This document shows positions 9,396 to 18,876 of a stretch of DNA of 64,000 nt, one piece after another (within the stretch, counting starts at the first letter, position 1; each line of letters begins with the position of its first letter). A program made the position numbers and the translations under genes. The notes below the pieces were generated by a model. That model ran no database searches. It had not been told where the DNA came from and saw nothing but the letters and a program-made list of their open reading frames with translations. This DNA comes from Candidatus Endomicrobium labiotermitis (lineage in GTDB: Bacteria > Elusimicrobiota > Endomicrobiia > Endomicrobiales > Endomicrobiaceae): positions 49,117 through 113,116 of the forward strand of contig WRFE01000001.1 of assembly GCA_009778965.1 (NCBI GenBank), in the 5' to 3' direction.

Positions 9396-10364
9396 ATGCT
9401 TTCTATGAATAAACTGTTACCCGATATTATTTCAGACAGACAAATAACGAAAGATGAAGCATTGCTTCTTTTTGAATTAGACATTGAAGATCTATTTTAC
9501 GCGGCTTCAAAAATCCGCAAAAACCATAAAGGCAATAAAGTAAAAATTTGTTCAATTATCAATGCGAAATCAGGGCAATGCGAACAAGACTGCAAGTTTT
9601 GCGCTCAATCCGCTTTTAATAAAACGGAAGCTGCGGTTTATCCGTTGATTGAGCCTGAAAAAATAGCATTGTCTGCTGATAATGCGCTTGAAAATGCGCA
9701 ATGTTTCGGCATAGTTTCAAGCGGAAACTATTTAAATGAAAAAGAAATAGACTCGCTTTGCAAAATGTTTAAAAACTATAAAAACGTTGAAAAATTGAGT
9801 GTTTCCATTGGCAGATTATCTGACGAAATTCTTTCAAAACTTAAAAAAGCCGGAATAAAAAAAATTCATCACAATTTGGAAACTTCCGAAAATTTCTTTC
9901 CCAATATTTGTTCTACGCATAGTTACAATGAAAGAGTCGATACCATAAAAAGAGCAAAAGCTCTCGGCTTTAAAATTTGCGCGGGCGGATTGTTCGGCAT
10001 AGGCGAATCGTTTCGAGACAGAGTTGAATTAGCGTTTACTTTAAAAGAGCTTGATGTTGAAAGCGTACCGATGAATTTTTTTATATCTGTTAAAGGTACG
10101 GCATTAGAAGAAATAAAGGCTTTAAGCGCCATAGAAATTCTAAAAACTATTTCAATTTTCAGGCTGATTTTGCAAAAGCAGGACATAATAATCTGCGGCG
10201 GAAGGGAAGTAAATTTAAGGGATTTACAATCTATGATTTTCCCGGCCGGAGCAAACGGCACGATGAGCGGCGGATACCTTACAACCGGCGGAAGAGATAT
10301 TGAAACGGATTTAAAAATGATTGAGGATTTGGGATTAGAAACAACAATTACAAATTACGAATGA
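9396..10364 (+). CDS. bioB: Biotin synthase (start 9396 or 9405)
   Basis: Radical SAM/4Fe-4S CEQDCKFCAQSA, SSGNYL, KIHHNLETSENFFPNICSTHSYNERVDTI, CGGREVNLRDLQ. Confidence 0.92.
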   Translation: MLSMNKLLPDIISDRQITKDEALLLFELDIEDLFYAASKIRKNHKGNKVKICSIINAKSGQCEQDCKFCAQSAFNKTEAAVYPLIEPEKIALSADNALENAQCFGIVSSGNYLNEKEIDSLCKMFKNYKNVEKLSVSIGRLSDEILSKLKKAGIKKIHHNLETSENFFPNICSTHSYNERVDTIKRAKALGFKICAGGLFGIGESFRDRVELAFTLKELDVESVPMNFFISVKGTALEEIKALSAIEILKTISIFRLILQKQDIIICGGREVNLRDLQSMIFPAGANGTMSGGYLTTGGRDIETDLKMIEDLGLETTITNYE

Positions 10365-10402
10365 CGAATCAACGGCTTACACAACAGAAGAACACCAATG
10401 TT

Positions 10403-10430
10403 TGTCATTCCGGACTTGATCCGGAAACCA
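10403..10430. repeat. Family B (tgtcattccggacttgatccggaa) repeat
   Basis: Recurs at 16911, 31184, 39691. Confidence 0.75.
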
Positions 10431-10443
10431 CTTAAAGGAAATT

Positions 10444-11178
10444 ATGAATAAAAAAACAGTTTTAATTACGGGAATATCTAGAGGTTTGGGAAAAGAACTT
10501 GCTTTACATTTTTCCAAAAATGACTGGAATGTTTGCGGATGTTATAAAACAAACAAACCTGATTTTTTCGCTGTTCGTCATTGCGAGGACGAAGGACGAA
10601 GCAATCCAGAAATCCTTTCTTTCCAAGCCGATATCTCAGATCCTGAAGAAGCTGCGTCTTTTATTAACAAGGCACAAGGTGCCTTTGGTAATATAGATTG
10701 CGTAATAAACAACGCTTCAATCGGAAAAAACAAAATAATTTTTAAAGAAAACGCTGACAATTGGAACGACGTAATACAAACAAACCTTAACGGGACGTTT
10801 TACGTCATTAAAGAAACTCTTGAAATTATGGCAAAACAACGATATGGTTCAATAATAAACATATCTTCAATATCCGCATACAAATCTTACACTGGCGCGG
10901 CAAGTTATTCCGCAGGCAAAGCCGCTGTAATCGCATTGACAAAAACCGCCGCAAGAGAAGCTGGTCGTTTCGGAATAACCGTAAACGCCGTTTTGCCGGG
11001 TTTTCACGCAACAGCACTTGGCAACTCTGCAGGCGATAAATATATTGAAGAAATAAAACAAGAAAGCGTTTTAAAAACCACAACGGACATAAAAGAATTT
11101 TTAGATTTCGTTTTTATGTTATCGCAAATGAAAACTGTTTCCGGACAAGTTTTTAATATTGATTCTAGAATTATTTAA
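10444..11178 (+). CDS. SDR family oxidoreductase, FabG-like
   Basis: TGISRGLGKELA Rossmann motif, NNASIG, SYSAGKAAVIALTK active site. Confidence 0.85.
   Translation: MNKKTVLITGISRGLGKELALHFSKNDWNVCGCYKTNKPDFFAVRHCEDEGRSNPEILSFQADISDPEEAASFINKAQGAFGNIDCVINNASIGKNKIIFKENADNWNDVIQTNLNGTFYVIKETLEIMAKQRYGSIINISSISAYKSYTGAASYSAGKAAVIALTKTAAREAGRFGITVNAVLPGFHATALGNSAGDKYIEEIKQESVLKTTTDIKEFLDFVFMLSQMKTVSGQVFNIDSRII
10573..10615. repeat. Family G repeat inserted in-frame in the SDR CDS
   Basis: gttcgtcattgcgaggacgaaggacgaagcaatccagaaatcc matches intergenic GTCATTGCGAGG...GCAATCC repeats (63037; reverse complement near 36536). Confidence 0.7.
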
Positions 11179-11195
11179 CGGCAGGGGATTAAAAA

Positions 11196-12314
11196 GTGAA
11201 AACAAGATTTGCCGTTACGGGTTTAGGATTAGTTTCCCCGCTTGGAACCGGCGTTGAAAAAAGCTGGCAGAGATTGATTAACGGCGAAAGCGCCGTTCGT
11301 TATGAAATAAAAAATGAAGCTTTTCTGGCAAGAACAGAAGGCTTTGATATGCCGGAAAACATCCGCCAATTTGCTATGGGTTTTCTTGCCGCTTATGAGG
11401 CTTCGGCAAACGCAGGACTTGCAACTTCTAATTATGAGAAAAACCGCATAGGTTTATCCTGCGGTGAAAGCAAACCAAATTTATTTCACAAAAATGACTT
11501 CAGCAATCCCTTTCCCGAACAACTCAAAAACATATTGAAAATTGAAGGACAAATAAGCTGCGTGTCTGCCGCTTGCGCTACGGGTATGTTAACCGTTATT
11601 AAAGGTTGCTCCTTAATAGAAAACGACATTTGCGATGTGGTTATCTGCGGGATTTCCGAAACCTCAATTCATCCTTTATATATATCGGCGTTTAAAAACA
11701 TGGGCGTTCTTTCTAAAAAAGGCTGTAAACCTTTTGACAATGGGAGAGACGGTTTTGCCATAGGCGAAGGGGCGGGGTTTATAGTTATTGAAGATTTGAA
11801 AAAAGCGGTCTTAAGAGGCGCAAAAATTTATTGTGAATTAGGAGGCTTTGCCTCCGGAATTTATACTAACGACACTATTAATATAAACTCATCAAACGGT
11901 ATGTATAACATCATAAAAAATGCTGCCGGAACAGAAATTCCGGATTTTGTACACACACATGGTACGGGAACTAAGCTGAACGATTATTATGAAAGTGAAG
12001 CGATTGAACGGCAATTACGAATTACTAATTACGAATTACGGAATGAAGGAATGCCTTTTGTGTCTTCTACAAAAGCGGCAACGGGGCATATGCTTGGAGT
12101 TTCAGGAATGACAGGAGCAATATTTTCAATACTTGCCGTAAGAGACAATATTGTACCGCCAACTTTAAATTTCAAAGAAACCGACATTCCTTTCGGATTA
12201 AAATATGTTAAAAACAACAAACAGGCTGTGCCTGTTAATTCGGCATTATCTCTGTCTTTCGGCTTCGGCGGACAAGGCGCCGCACTATTTTTTAAACGCA
12301 CTCCTTCTTTTTAA
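11196..12314 (+). CDS. Beta-ketoacyl-ACP synthase, FabF-like
   Basis: VTGLGLVSPLG, SAACATG (Cys), HTHGTGT (His), KAATGHMLGVSG (His). Confidence 0.85.
   Translation: MKTRFAVTGLGLVSPLGTGVEKSWQRLINGESAVRYEIKNEAFLARTEGFDMPENIRQFAMGFLAAYEASANAGLATSNYEKNRIGLSCGESKPNLFHKNDFSNPFPEQLKNILKIEGQISCVSAACATGMLTVIKGCSLIENDICDVVICGISETSIHPLYISAFKNMGVLSKKGCKPFDNGRDGFAIGEGAGFIVIEDLKKAVLRGAKIYCELGGFASGIYTNDTININSSNGMYNIIKNAAGTEIPDFVHTHGTGTKLNDYYESEAIERQLRITNYELRNEGMPFVSSTKAATGHMLGVSGMTGAIFSILAVRDNIVPPTLNFKETDIPFGLKYVKNNKQAVPVNSALSLSFGFGGQGAALFFKRTPSF
12011..12043. repeat. Family E repeat inside the KAS CDS
   Basis: gcaattacgaattactaattacgaattacgga, encoding QLRITNYELR. Confidence 0.7.
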
Positions 12315-12433
12315 AGCACCTAAAGGAACATTTGAAAATGAAGAATAAAATATATTAGAATTAAATGAACAAAAAAGGGAAAGCTATTTAGAAACAAAAA
12401 CTAAATTGAAATAAAATATCTAAAGGATTAAAA

Positions 12434-12574
12434 ATGAATCTAAATGATATGATCAAAAAATTGATAATAATATTATTATCATTATGGGTAGCAGCAACAG
12501 CGATAGGAATAATAGCAGGGATTGCAGGAGTTATATGGGCGATAATAATGGCAATAAAAGAGAATTCCATTTAA
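12434..12574 (+). CDS. Possible 46-aa hydrophobic single-TM small protein
   Basis: ATG...TAA: MNLNDMIKKLIIILLSLWVAATAIGIIAGIAGVIWAIIMAIKENSI in the KAS-pcrA gap; weak upstream purine stretch. Confidence 0.4.
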   Translation: MNLNDMIKKLIIILLSLWVAATAIGIIAGIAGVIWAIIMAIKENSI

Positions 12575-12635
12575 AAAAACTTGACAGATACTTGAACAAA
12601 CAAAACAAAAAAACTATTTGCTATAATACCTCTCT

Positions 12636-14918
12636 ATGAACGAAACCTTAACAAACAATTTAAATCCCGCGCAAAAAGAAGCGGTTTTATACACTGAAGG
12701 ACCTTTAATAATTTTTGCCGGAGCCGGTACGGGAAAAACAAGAGTAATAACGCACCGCATAGCATATCTGCTTTCGCAGGGTGTTGCCCCGTGGTCAATT
12801 CTTGCCGTAACTTTTACAAACAAAGCCGCCGGAGAAATGAAAAAAAGGGTAACCGAGTTAGTCCCTAACGGAAATGACGTTTGGGTTTCGACTTTTCATT
12901 CCTTTTGCGCTTATTTTTTACGCGTTGAAGCCGTAAAAATAAATTTAAGCCCCGACTTTTTGATATACGATTTTGCCGATCAAAAAAATGTCATAAAAGA
13001 CTGCATAAAAGAGATGAGCCTTGATGATAAAAAATTTAAACCCTCAACCGTTGCGGACAGAATAAGCCGAGCCAAAGACGATTTGAAGACTCCCGCTGAT
13101 ATGGCGAAAGACGCGTCAGAATTAGGAGATTTTTTCAGCACCACGATCGCAAAAATATACGCGCTTTACAGTAAAAAACTGGAAACTGCGCAAGCGTTGG
13201 ATTTCGGCGATTTAATAATGAGGACTGTTATATCTCTTCAACAATACCCGGCTCTTCTTGAACGTTACCAGGAAAAATTCAAATATATTTTAGTTGACGA
13301 ATATCAGGACACTAACCATGCGCAATATATGCTTACAAAGCTTTTAGCCGGAGACCGTCACAATATCTGCGTGGTAGGTGATGATGACCAGAGCGTTTAC
13401 AGCTGGCGCGGCGCGGACATTAACAATATTTTAGATTTTGAAAAAGATTATCCGAACGCGAAATCAGTTAAGCTGGAACAGAATTACCGTTCCACGCCAA
13501 AAATACTTTCCGCCGCTTACCGCGTTGTAAAAAATAATACCGGCAGGGTTGAAAAAAAGCTTTGGACGGAAAACGCAGATGACGGAGCAGTCTCCGTATT
13601 AAAAGCTCAAAACGAAAACGACGAATCGGCGAAAATTGCTGATATTATTTCTTTAAACACAATAAACAATAAATACAATTTGTCAGATTTCGCGGTATTT
13701 TACCGCACAAACGCACAGTCGCGTGTTTTTGAAGACGCTTTCAGGCGAGCGGGTATGCCTTACGTAGTTATAGGAACTTTAAAATTTTATGACCGCGCCG
13801 AAATAAAGGATATTACCGCTTATTTAAAACTTATTCTTAATCATAATGACAATGTAAGTTTCAAAAGAATTATTAATATTCCGCGGAGAGGAATAGGCAA
13901 AACTTCTATTGAACATATCGAACAAGAAGCTGCAAAAAGAGGAATTTCTATTTGGCAGGCTATACCGTTTGCGAAAGAAGCGGGCTTAATAGGCAAAAAC
14001 GCGATGGCGGCTTTAGACGCTTTTGTATCGTTTATCAATGGTTTATCACAATTAAAAGAAACCGAAAATGTAAAAACCATTGCTGAAAAAGTTATAACGC
14101 ATTCCGGGTATCTTAAAGAACTTGAAAATGAAAACACACCCGAATCAAAAACAAAAATAGAAAATATACAGGAATTAATTTCCGCAATTGACGATTTTGA
14201 AAAACGTTCGCCTGACAAATCACTTTTGGGTTATCTTACGCAAATAGCATTGATAAGCGACGCTGATTCGATAGACGAATCCAAAGGCAGAGTTACGCTT
14301 ATGACGCTGCATCTGGCGAAAGGACTGGAGTTTGACAACGTTTTTGTATGCGGGCTGGAAGAAGGTCTCTTTCCAATAGGCGAATCCGCGTTTGCTCCCG
14401 AAGAACTTGAAGAAGAAAGAAGACTGATGTATGTGGGAATGACAAGAGCAAGAAAACATTTATATTTGTGCTGGGCTTCGGAAAGAATGGTTTACGGAAA
14501 AACCAGATGGAATATGGCGTCAAGGTTTTTAATAGAAGCAGGATTTAAAGATGAGTTTGTAAAAAGAGAACAAAGCCAGACTTTTTTTACTCATGGATTT
14601 AACAAAACTAAATGGAATTCTGGCTCAGGCTATGGAAAAGGACAAAAAACCGCGAAAGTAGAATATAAAGACGCAACCGGCGATTCTTATGATTATATGC
14701 CAAGCGATGATGAAGTAATAAAAGACGAACCTCTATATACCCCCGCTACAGACCAAAGCCCCTATAAAATAGGAACTGTTGTATCTCACCCTGTTTTCGG
14801 CAACGGAAAAATCATAGAAAAGTCCGGCTTGGGAAATGATTTAAAACTTGTGGTATTGTTTGAAAACGGGCAGTGGAAAAAACTTCTAGCGAAAGTAGCC
14901 AACCTGACGATTGTTTAA
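12636..14918 (+). CDS. pcrA: ATP-dependent DNA helicase UvrD/PcrA
   Basis: GAGTGKTRVITHRIAYLL, VDEYQDTNHAQY, GDDDQSVYSWRGAD, VTLMTLHLAKGLEFDNVFV, C-terminal HPVFGNGKI. Confidence 0.93.
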   Translation: MNETLTNNLNPAQKEAVLYTEGPLIIFAGAGTGKTRVITHRIAYLLSQGVAPWSILAVTFTNKAAGEMKKRVTELVPNGNDVWVSTFHSFCAYFLRVEAVKINLSPDFLIYDFADQKNVIKDCIKEMSLDDKKFKPSTVADRISRAKDDLKTPADMAKDASELGDFFSTTIAKIYALYSKKLETAQALDFGDLIMRTVISLQQYPALLERYQEKFKYILVDEYQDTNHAQYMLTKLLAGDRHNICVVGDDDQSVYSWRGADINNILDFEKDYPNAKSVKLEQNYRSTPKILSAAYRVVKNNTGRVEKKLWTENADDGAVSVLKAQNENDESAKIADIISLNTINNKYNLSDFAVFYRTNAQSRVFEDAFRRAGMPYVVIGTLKFYDRAEIKDITAYLKLILNHNDNVSFKRIINIPRRGIGKTSIEHIEQEAAKRGISIWQAIPFAKEAGLIGKNAMAALDAFVSFINGLSQLKETENVKTIAEKVITHSGYLKELENENTPESKTKIENIQELISAIDDFEKRSPDKSLLGYLTQIALISDADSIDESKGRVTLMTLHLAKGLEFDNVFVCGLEEGLFPIGESAFAPEELEEERRLMYVGMTRARKHLYLCWASERMVYGKTRWNMASRFLIEAGFKDEFVKREQSQTFFTHGFNKTKWNSGSGYGKGQKTAKVEYKDATGDSYDYMPSDDEVIKDEPLYTPATDQSPYKIGTVVSHPVFGNGKIIEKSGLGNDLKLVVLFENGQWKKLLAKVANLTIV

Positions 14919-14945
14919 CATCAAAAAATGTAGTTTCCCAAAGTT

Positions 14946-15027
14946 GTCACCCTGAGCGAAGCCGAAGGGTCTGCCGTTAAAGGCATATGTTTCGACTACA
15001 CGGTTGCACCGTTCCGCTCAACATGAC
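14946..15027. repeat. Palindromic repeat family A, full copy (82 bp)
   Basis: gtcaccctgagcgaagccgaagggtctgccgttaaaggc...gttccgctcaacatgac, near-identical to 1769..1850. Confidence 0.85.
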
Positions 15028-15050
15028 AGACAGAGACAATATTAGATTTA

Positions 15051-15956
15051 CTAAGAATTGACGGCAAGCATTTTTTTGATAGGAAGATAGGCTTTTTCTC
15101 TGATTTCTTCGGGAACTTTAACAACATTTTTATTATTTTCCAAAACATCCAACACTTTGGCAATTGTTATTTTTTTCATATTAGGGCATACAGCCTGCTC
15201 AAAAAGCGGGTAAAATTTCTTATCAGGATTTTCTTTTTGAAGTTTATACAAAATCCCTGTTTCAGTACCTATAATGAATTCCTTTTTAGGGCTTTGAGGA
15301 ACATGTCTGCACATTACACCGGTTGACATTGCAAAATCTGCCAAAGCGACAACTTCGGGGCGGCATTCCGGATGAACTAAAACTTCGGCATTTGGATGCT
15401 CTTCTTTAGCTTTCAAAACATGTTCAGGAAGCATATTATTATGGGTAGGACAAAAACCGTTCCATATAACCATTTTTTTGCCTGACTGTTTTTGGGCATA
15501 ATCTCCCAAATTCCTGTCCGGAACAAAAATTATAGTCTCGGCATCCACGCTTTTAACAACATTTACCGCGTTGGAAGACGTACAGCATATATCACTTTCG
15601 GCTTTTACAGCCGCGGAAGTGTTAACATAAGCAACTACAACGGGATTTTTATATTTTGACTTTTCGGCTTTAAGTTGGTCCGCAGTTATCATATCCGCCA
15701 TTGGGCACCCTGCATTAACATCAGGAATTAAAACAGTTTTTTGAGGACTTAAAATCGCCGCGGTTTCAGCCATAAAATGAACTCCGCAAAAAACAATAAC
15801 GTCCGCGTTTGTTTCAGCGGCTTTCCTGCTTAAATCCAAAGAATCACCGACAAAGTCGGCAATATCCTGAATTTCAGGCAGCTGGTAAATATGCGCCAGA
15901 ATCACGGCATTTTTTTCTTTTTTCAGTTTGTTTAATCTTTCAATTATTTCGTTCAT
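15051..15956 (-). CDS. nadA: Quinolinate synthase NadA
   Basis: ILAHIYQLPEIQDIADFVGDSLDLS, VFCGVHFMAETAAIL, CPMADM, HPECRPEV. Start trimmed to MNEIIERL. Confidence 0.93.
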   Translation of the reverse strand: MNEIIERLNKLKKEKNAVILAHIYQLPEIQDIADFVGDSLDLSRKAAETNADVIVFCGVHFMAETAAILSPQKTVLIPDVNAGCPMADMITADQLKAEKSKYKNPVVVAYVNTSAAVKAESDICCTSSNAVNVVKSVDAETIIFVPDRNLGDYAQKQSGKKMVIWNGFCPTHNNMLPEHVLKAKEEHPNAEVLVHPECRPEVVALADFAMSTGVMCRHVPQSPKKEFIIGTETGILYKLQKENPDKKFYPLFEQAVCPNMKKITIAKVLDVLENNKNVVKVPEEIREKAYLPIKKMLAVNS

Positions 15957-16093
15957 AATTTTAAAGACAATTAATAAATAATAGTTAATAATTAATATTT
16001 TTGGAGTTTCGCTGAAAACGAAACATTTAATATGTTTTCGCAAAGCGAAAACTCAACAATTATTCATTGTTATTTGTTAATTATTATTTGCCG

Positions 16094-16888
16094 TTACCTT
16101 ATTTTCTCAAGCTTCTTCATTTTATTTATGGATATATCGCTCAATGTACTGATTTTATCGAACAGCTTATTCTTAAACGTTCCCGGACCTTCTGAAGTCT
16201 TGTCTGCATTTTCAGCGGCAATTTCAAAACAAACCAAACCGGCAATAGCCGCAAAAAGATAATCTTTTTCAACTGCGCAAAATGTTGCGATAACAGAACC
16301 TGCCATGCAGCCCGCGCCGACAATCTGCGACAACATAGGCGTACCGTTTTTGACTATATATACGCTTTCGCCATCGGTACAAATATCTTCTTTTCCCGTA
16401 ACAACAACCACGCATTCTTTATCGCGCGCAAGTTCTCTGGCTATACTTACCATATCGCCCGATACATTTCCGCTGTCAACGCCTTTCGTGGTAACGCTTA
16501 TTCCTGCCGTACTCGCTATTTCGGAAGCATTGCCTTTCAGCACCGCTATTTTATACTCAAGCAGCTCTTTTATTTTTTCGTTTCTGTATTTTGTCGCGCC
16601 CACGCCGACTGCGTCTAAAATAACGGGAATCCCTTTTTTATTTGCCGCTGCCATCGCGCTTTTCATCGCTTCGACGGTAATATTATTTAAAGTTCCTATA
16701 TTTATTACCAAAGCATCGGCTATTGATGCCATGTCTGCAGCCTCTTCCGGCGCATGCGCCATAACGGGAGATCCTGCAAAGACTTTGACAATATTAGCGC
16801 AGTCGTAAATAGTCACCCAGTTTGTAATGTGATGAATCAAAGGCTCTTCTTTCCTTACTCTTTCAAGAACTTGATAAATCTTATCCAT
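16094..16888 (-). CDS. thiM: Hydroxyethylthiazole kinase ThiM
   Basis: PLIHHITNWVTIYDCANIVKVFAGSPVMAHAPEE, GAGCMAGSVIATFCAV. Confidence 0.92.
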   Translation of the reverse strand: MDKIYQVLERVRKEEPLIHHITNWVTIYDCANIVKVFAGSPVMAHAPEEAADMASIADALVINIGTLNNITVEAMKSAMAAANKKGIPVILDAVGVGATKYRNEKIKELLEYKIAVLKGNASEIASTAGISVTTKGVDSGNVSGDMVSIARELARDKECVVVVTGKEDICTDGESVYIVKNGTPMLSQIVGAGCMAGSVIATFCAVEKDYLFAAIAGLVCFEIAAENADKTSEGPGTFKNKLFDKISTLSDISINKMKKLEKIR

Positions 16889-16910
16889 TTACTGTTTCCT
16901 CCAAAAAAGC

Positions 16911-16940
16911 TGTCATTCCGGGCTTGACCCGGAATCCATT
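16911..16940. repeat. Family B repeat
   Basis: tgtcattccgggcttgacccggaatccatt. Confidence 0.75.
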
Positions 16941-16968
16941 TTATTAAAAACATATTTTATTTTTGTCT

Positions 16969-17046
16969 GTCATTCCCGAAATCCATAATCGGGAATCCAT
17001 TTTTGTATTTAACGTGGATCCCCGACAAAAACACTCGGGGATGACG
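16969..17046. repeat. Family D palindromic repeat (tgtcattcccga...cggggatgacg)
   Basis: Inverted-repeat ends with internal hairpins; related to 29754, 31610, 36596. Confidence 0.75.
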
Positions 17047-17054
17047 CTAAAGCG

Positions 17055-17651
17055 TCACTTTGAAATGACAAAAACCGCTGTTTGCGCGAACAAGTTGGGG
17101 AACAATTTTATTTCTTTTCCGCCGCTGAAAAAGAACTTGTTCAAAATTTTATATTTTTTTTCTTTGCAGAATTTTTCAAAATCTTTTACGCTCAAAAATC
17201 TTAAATTCGGCGTATTATACCATTCGTAAGGCAAAGTTTTAGTAACCGGCGAATGCCCGAGAAGTAAATCTTTTCTTGCCCAGATATACGCGAAATTCGG
17301 AAAACCTATTATAACCTTTTTCCCTAGCCTGAAACATTCTTCTATAACATAATCAATTTTTTGCACCTGCTGTAAACTGTTATGCATAATAACATAATCA
17401 AAGCTTTTTTCAGGATAAGCGTCCATTCCGCCTTCAATGTCGGAATGAAATACCGTAAGCCCTTTTTCAACGCATGAATATATCGCGTCTTCGCTTATTT
17501 CTATTCCCTGCGCGTTAACGTTTTTTGTCTGCATAAGATAATGCATCAAATCGCCGTCACCGCATCCTAAATCCAAAACTTTAGAATTTTTTTCTATGTT
17601 TGCCGCTATTTTTCTGTATTCAAGCGGAGTATTGCTTATCACTTCACCCAT
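17055..17651 (-). CDS. metW: Methionine biosynthesis protein MetW
   Basis: [18 protein letters not shown], [41 protein letters not shown]; overlaps metX. Confidence 0.88.
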   Translation of the reverse strand: MGEVISNTPLEYRKIAANIEKNSKVLDLGCGDGDLMHYLMQTKNVNAQGIEISEDAIYSCVEKGLTVFHSDIEGGMDAYPEKSFDYVIMHNSLQQVQKIDYVIEECFRLGKKVIIGFPNFAYIWARKDLLLGHSPVTKTLPYEWYNTPNLRFLSVKDFEKFCKEKKYKILNKFFFSGGKEIKLFPNLFAQTAVFVISK

Positions 17652-18765
17652 TCTCGGCCTCTTTATAAACTTTTTCTAAAAAATGCTTAACTAATTTTGT
17701 TTCGTCTTCAACTTCAAGAAGAAATGCGTCATGTCCGTAAGTGGACTTTATTTCTATATACGTCGCGTTATAACCTTTAAGCTTTAGCTGCTTTACGATA
17801 TCTTCGGATTGGTAAGAAGGATACAGCCAGTCCGACTGAAAAGATATTACCAAAAAATTTGTATCTTTATTTTTCGCGGTCTTAACAAAGTTTTTACCTG
17901 AAACGTCAAAAAGATCCATGGCTTTTGTTATGTAAAGGTAGGAATTTGCGTCAAACCTTTTAACAAAAGAATCTCCCCTGTAACGCAAATAGCCTTCCAC
18001 TTCAAAATCCGAAGCAAAACCCGAAGGAGCATTATTTTCTTTTCTTTTTCTTGAAAACTTTTCTTCCATGGATGTGTCGCTCATATATGTTATATGCCCT
18101 ATCATTCTCGCTATGGCAAGCCCGCTGTCCGGACTTTGTTTTGTATCGTAATAGTTGCCGTTATTCCATTTTACGTCCGCCATAATGGATTGTCTTGCAA
18201 CCTCGTTAAAAGCAATTTGCTGCGGCGAATGTTTCATTGTTGTGGCGATAGGTATCGCAGAACACAATGCTTCCGGATAAGAAACCGCCCATTGCAAAAC
18301 CTGCATGCCGCCCATTGAGCCGCCAGCGACAGAAAGAAGTTTTTTTATTCCGAGATGATCTACAAGTTTTTTTTGTCCGGCGACCATATCGGCAACAGTT
18401 ACAACCGGAAAATCCAAAGCATACGGTTTTCCCGTAGAAGGATTAATTGACGCGGGACCGGTGCTTCCCGAACAGCCGGCTAAAATGTTTGAGCATATGA
18501 CAAAATATTTGTCCGTATCAAACGCTTTGCCGGGACCTATCATATTGTCCCACCAGCCAGGTTTTGAAGCGCCTTTATGAAACCCCGCGGCATTCGCGTC
18601 TCCTGAAAAAGCGTGAACTATTAAAACCGCGTTACTTTTATTTTCGTTCATCTTGCCGTAAGTTTCGTAAGCAATAGTAACGTCTTTCAGTTCTTTGCCT
18701 GACTCAAGAACTAATTTATCGAATTTAAAATATTGTGTTTCGATGTTTTCTAATATGTTTTTCAT
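17644..18765 (-). CDS. metX: Homoserine O-acetyltransferase MetX
   Basis: [40 protein letters not shown] nucleophile elbow, GHDAFLLE. Confidence 0.92.
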   Translation of the reverse strand: MKNILENIETQYFKFDKLVLESGKELKDVTIAYETYGKMNENKSNAVLIVHAFSGDANAAGFHKGASKPGWWDNMIGPGKAFDTDKYFVICSNILAGCSGSTGPASINPSTGKPYALDFPVVTVADMVAGQKKLVDHLGIKKLLSVAGGSMGGMQVLQWAVSYPEALCSAIPIATTMKHSPQQIAFNEVARQSIMADVKWNNGNYYDTKQSPDSGLAIARMIGHITYMSDTSMEEKFSRKRKENNAPSGFASDFEVEGYLRYRGDSFVKRFDANSYLYITKAMDLFDVSGKNFVKTAKNKDTNFLVISFQSDWLYPSYQSEDIVKQLKLKGYNATYIEIKSTYGHDAFLLEVEDETKLVKHFLEKVYKEAENG

Positions 18766-18833
18766 AATTTTTAAATAACCTTAGATTGGCACGCCCTTTC
18801 AGGGCTCGCAATGACGACAACATAGCTTTTTTC

Positions 18834-18862
18834 GTAATTCGTAATTTGTAATTCGTAATTAT
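18834..18862. repeat. Family E repeat
   Basis: cgtaattcgtaatttgtaattcgtaatt. Confidence 0.7.
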
Positions 18863-18876
18863 ATTTATAGATTATA

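Noticed and set aside
15957-16043. N-terminal extension of NadA (MRKHIKCFVFSETPKILIINYYLLIVFKI)
   Set aside because: Encoded by repeat DNA upstream of the normal MNEIIERL start; most likely not translated as part of NadA.
16889-16968. TPP riboswitch upstream of thiM
   Set aside because: The region is a dispersed repeat (tgtcattccgggcttgacccggaatcc); no thi-box (CUGAGA) pattern seen.
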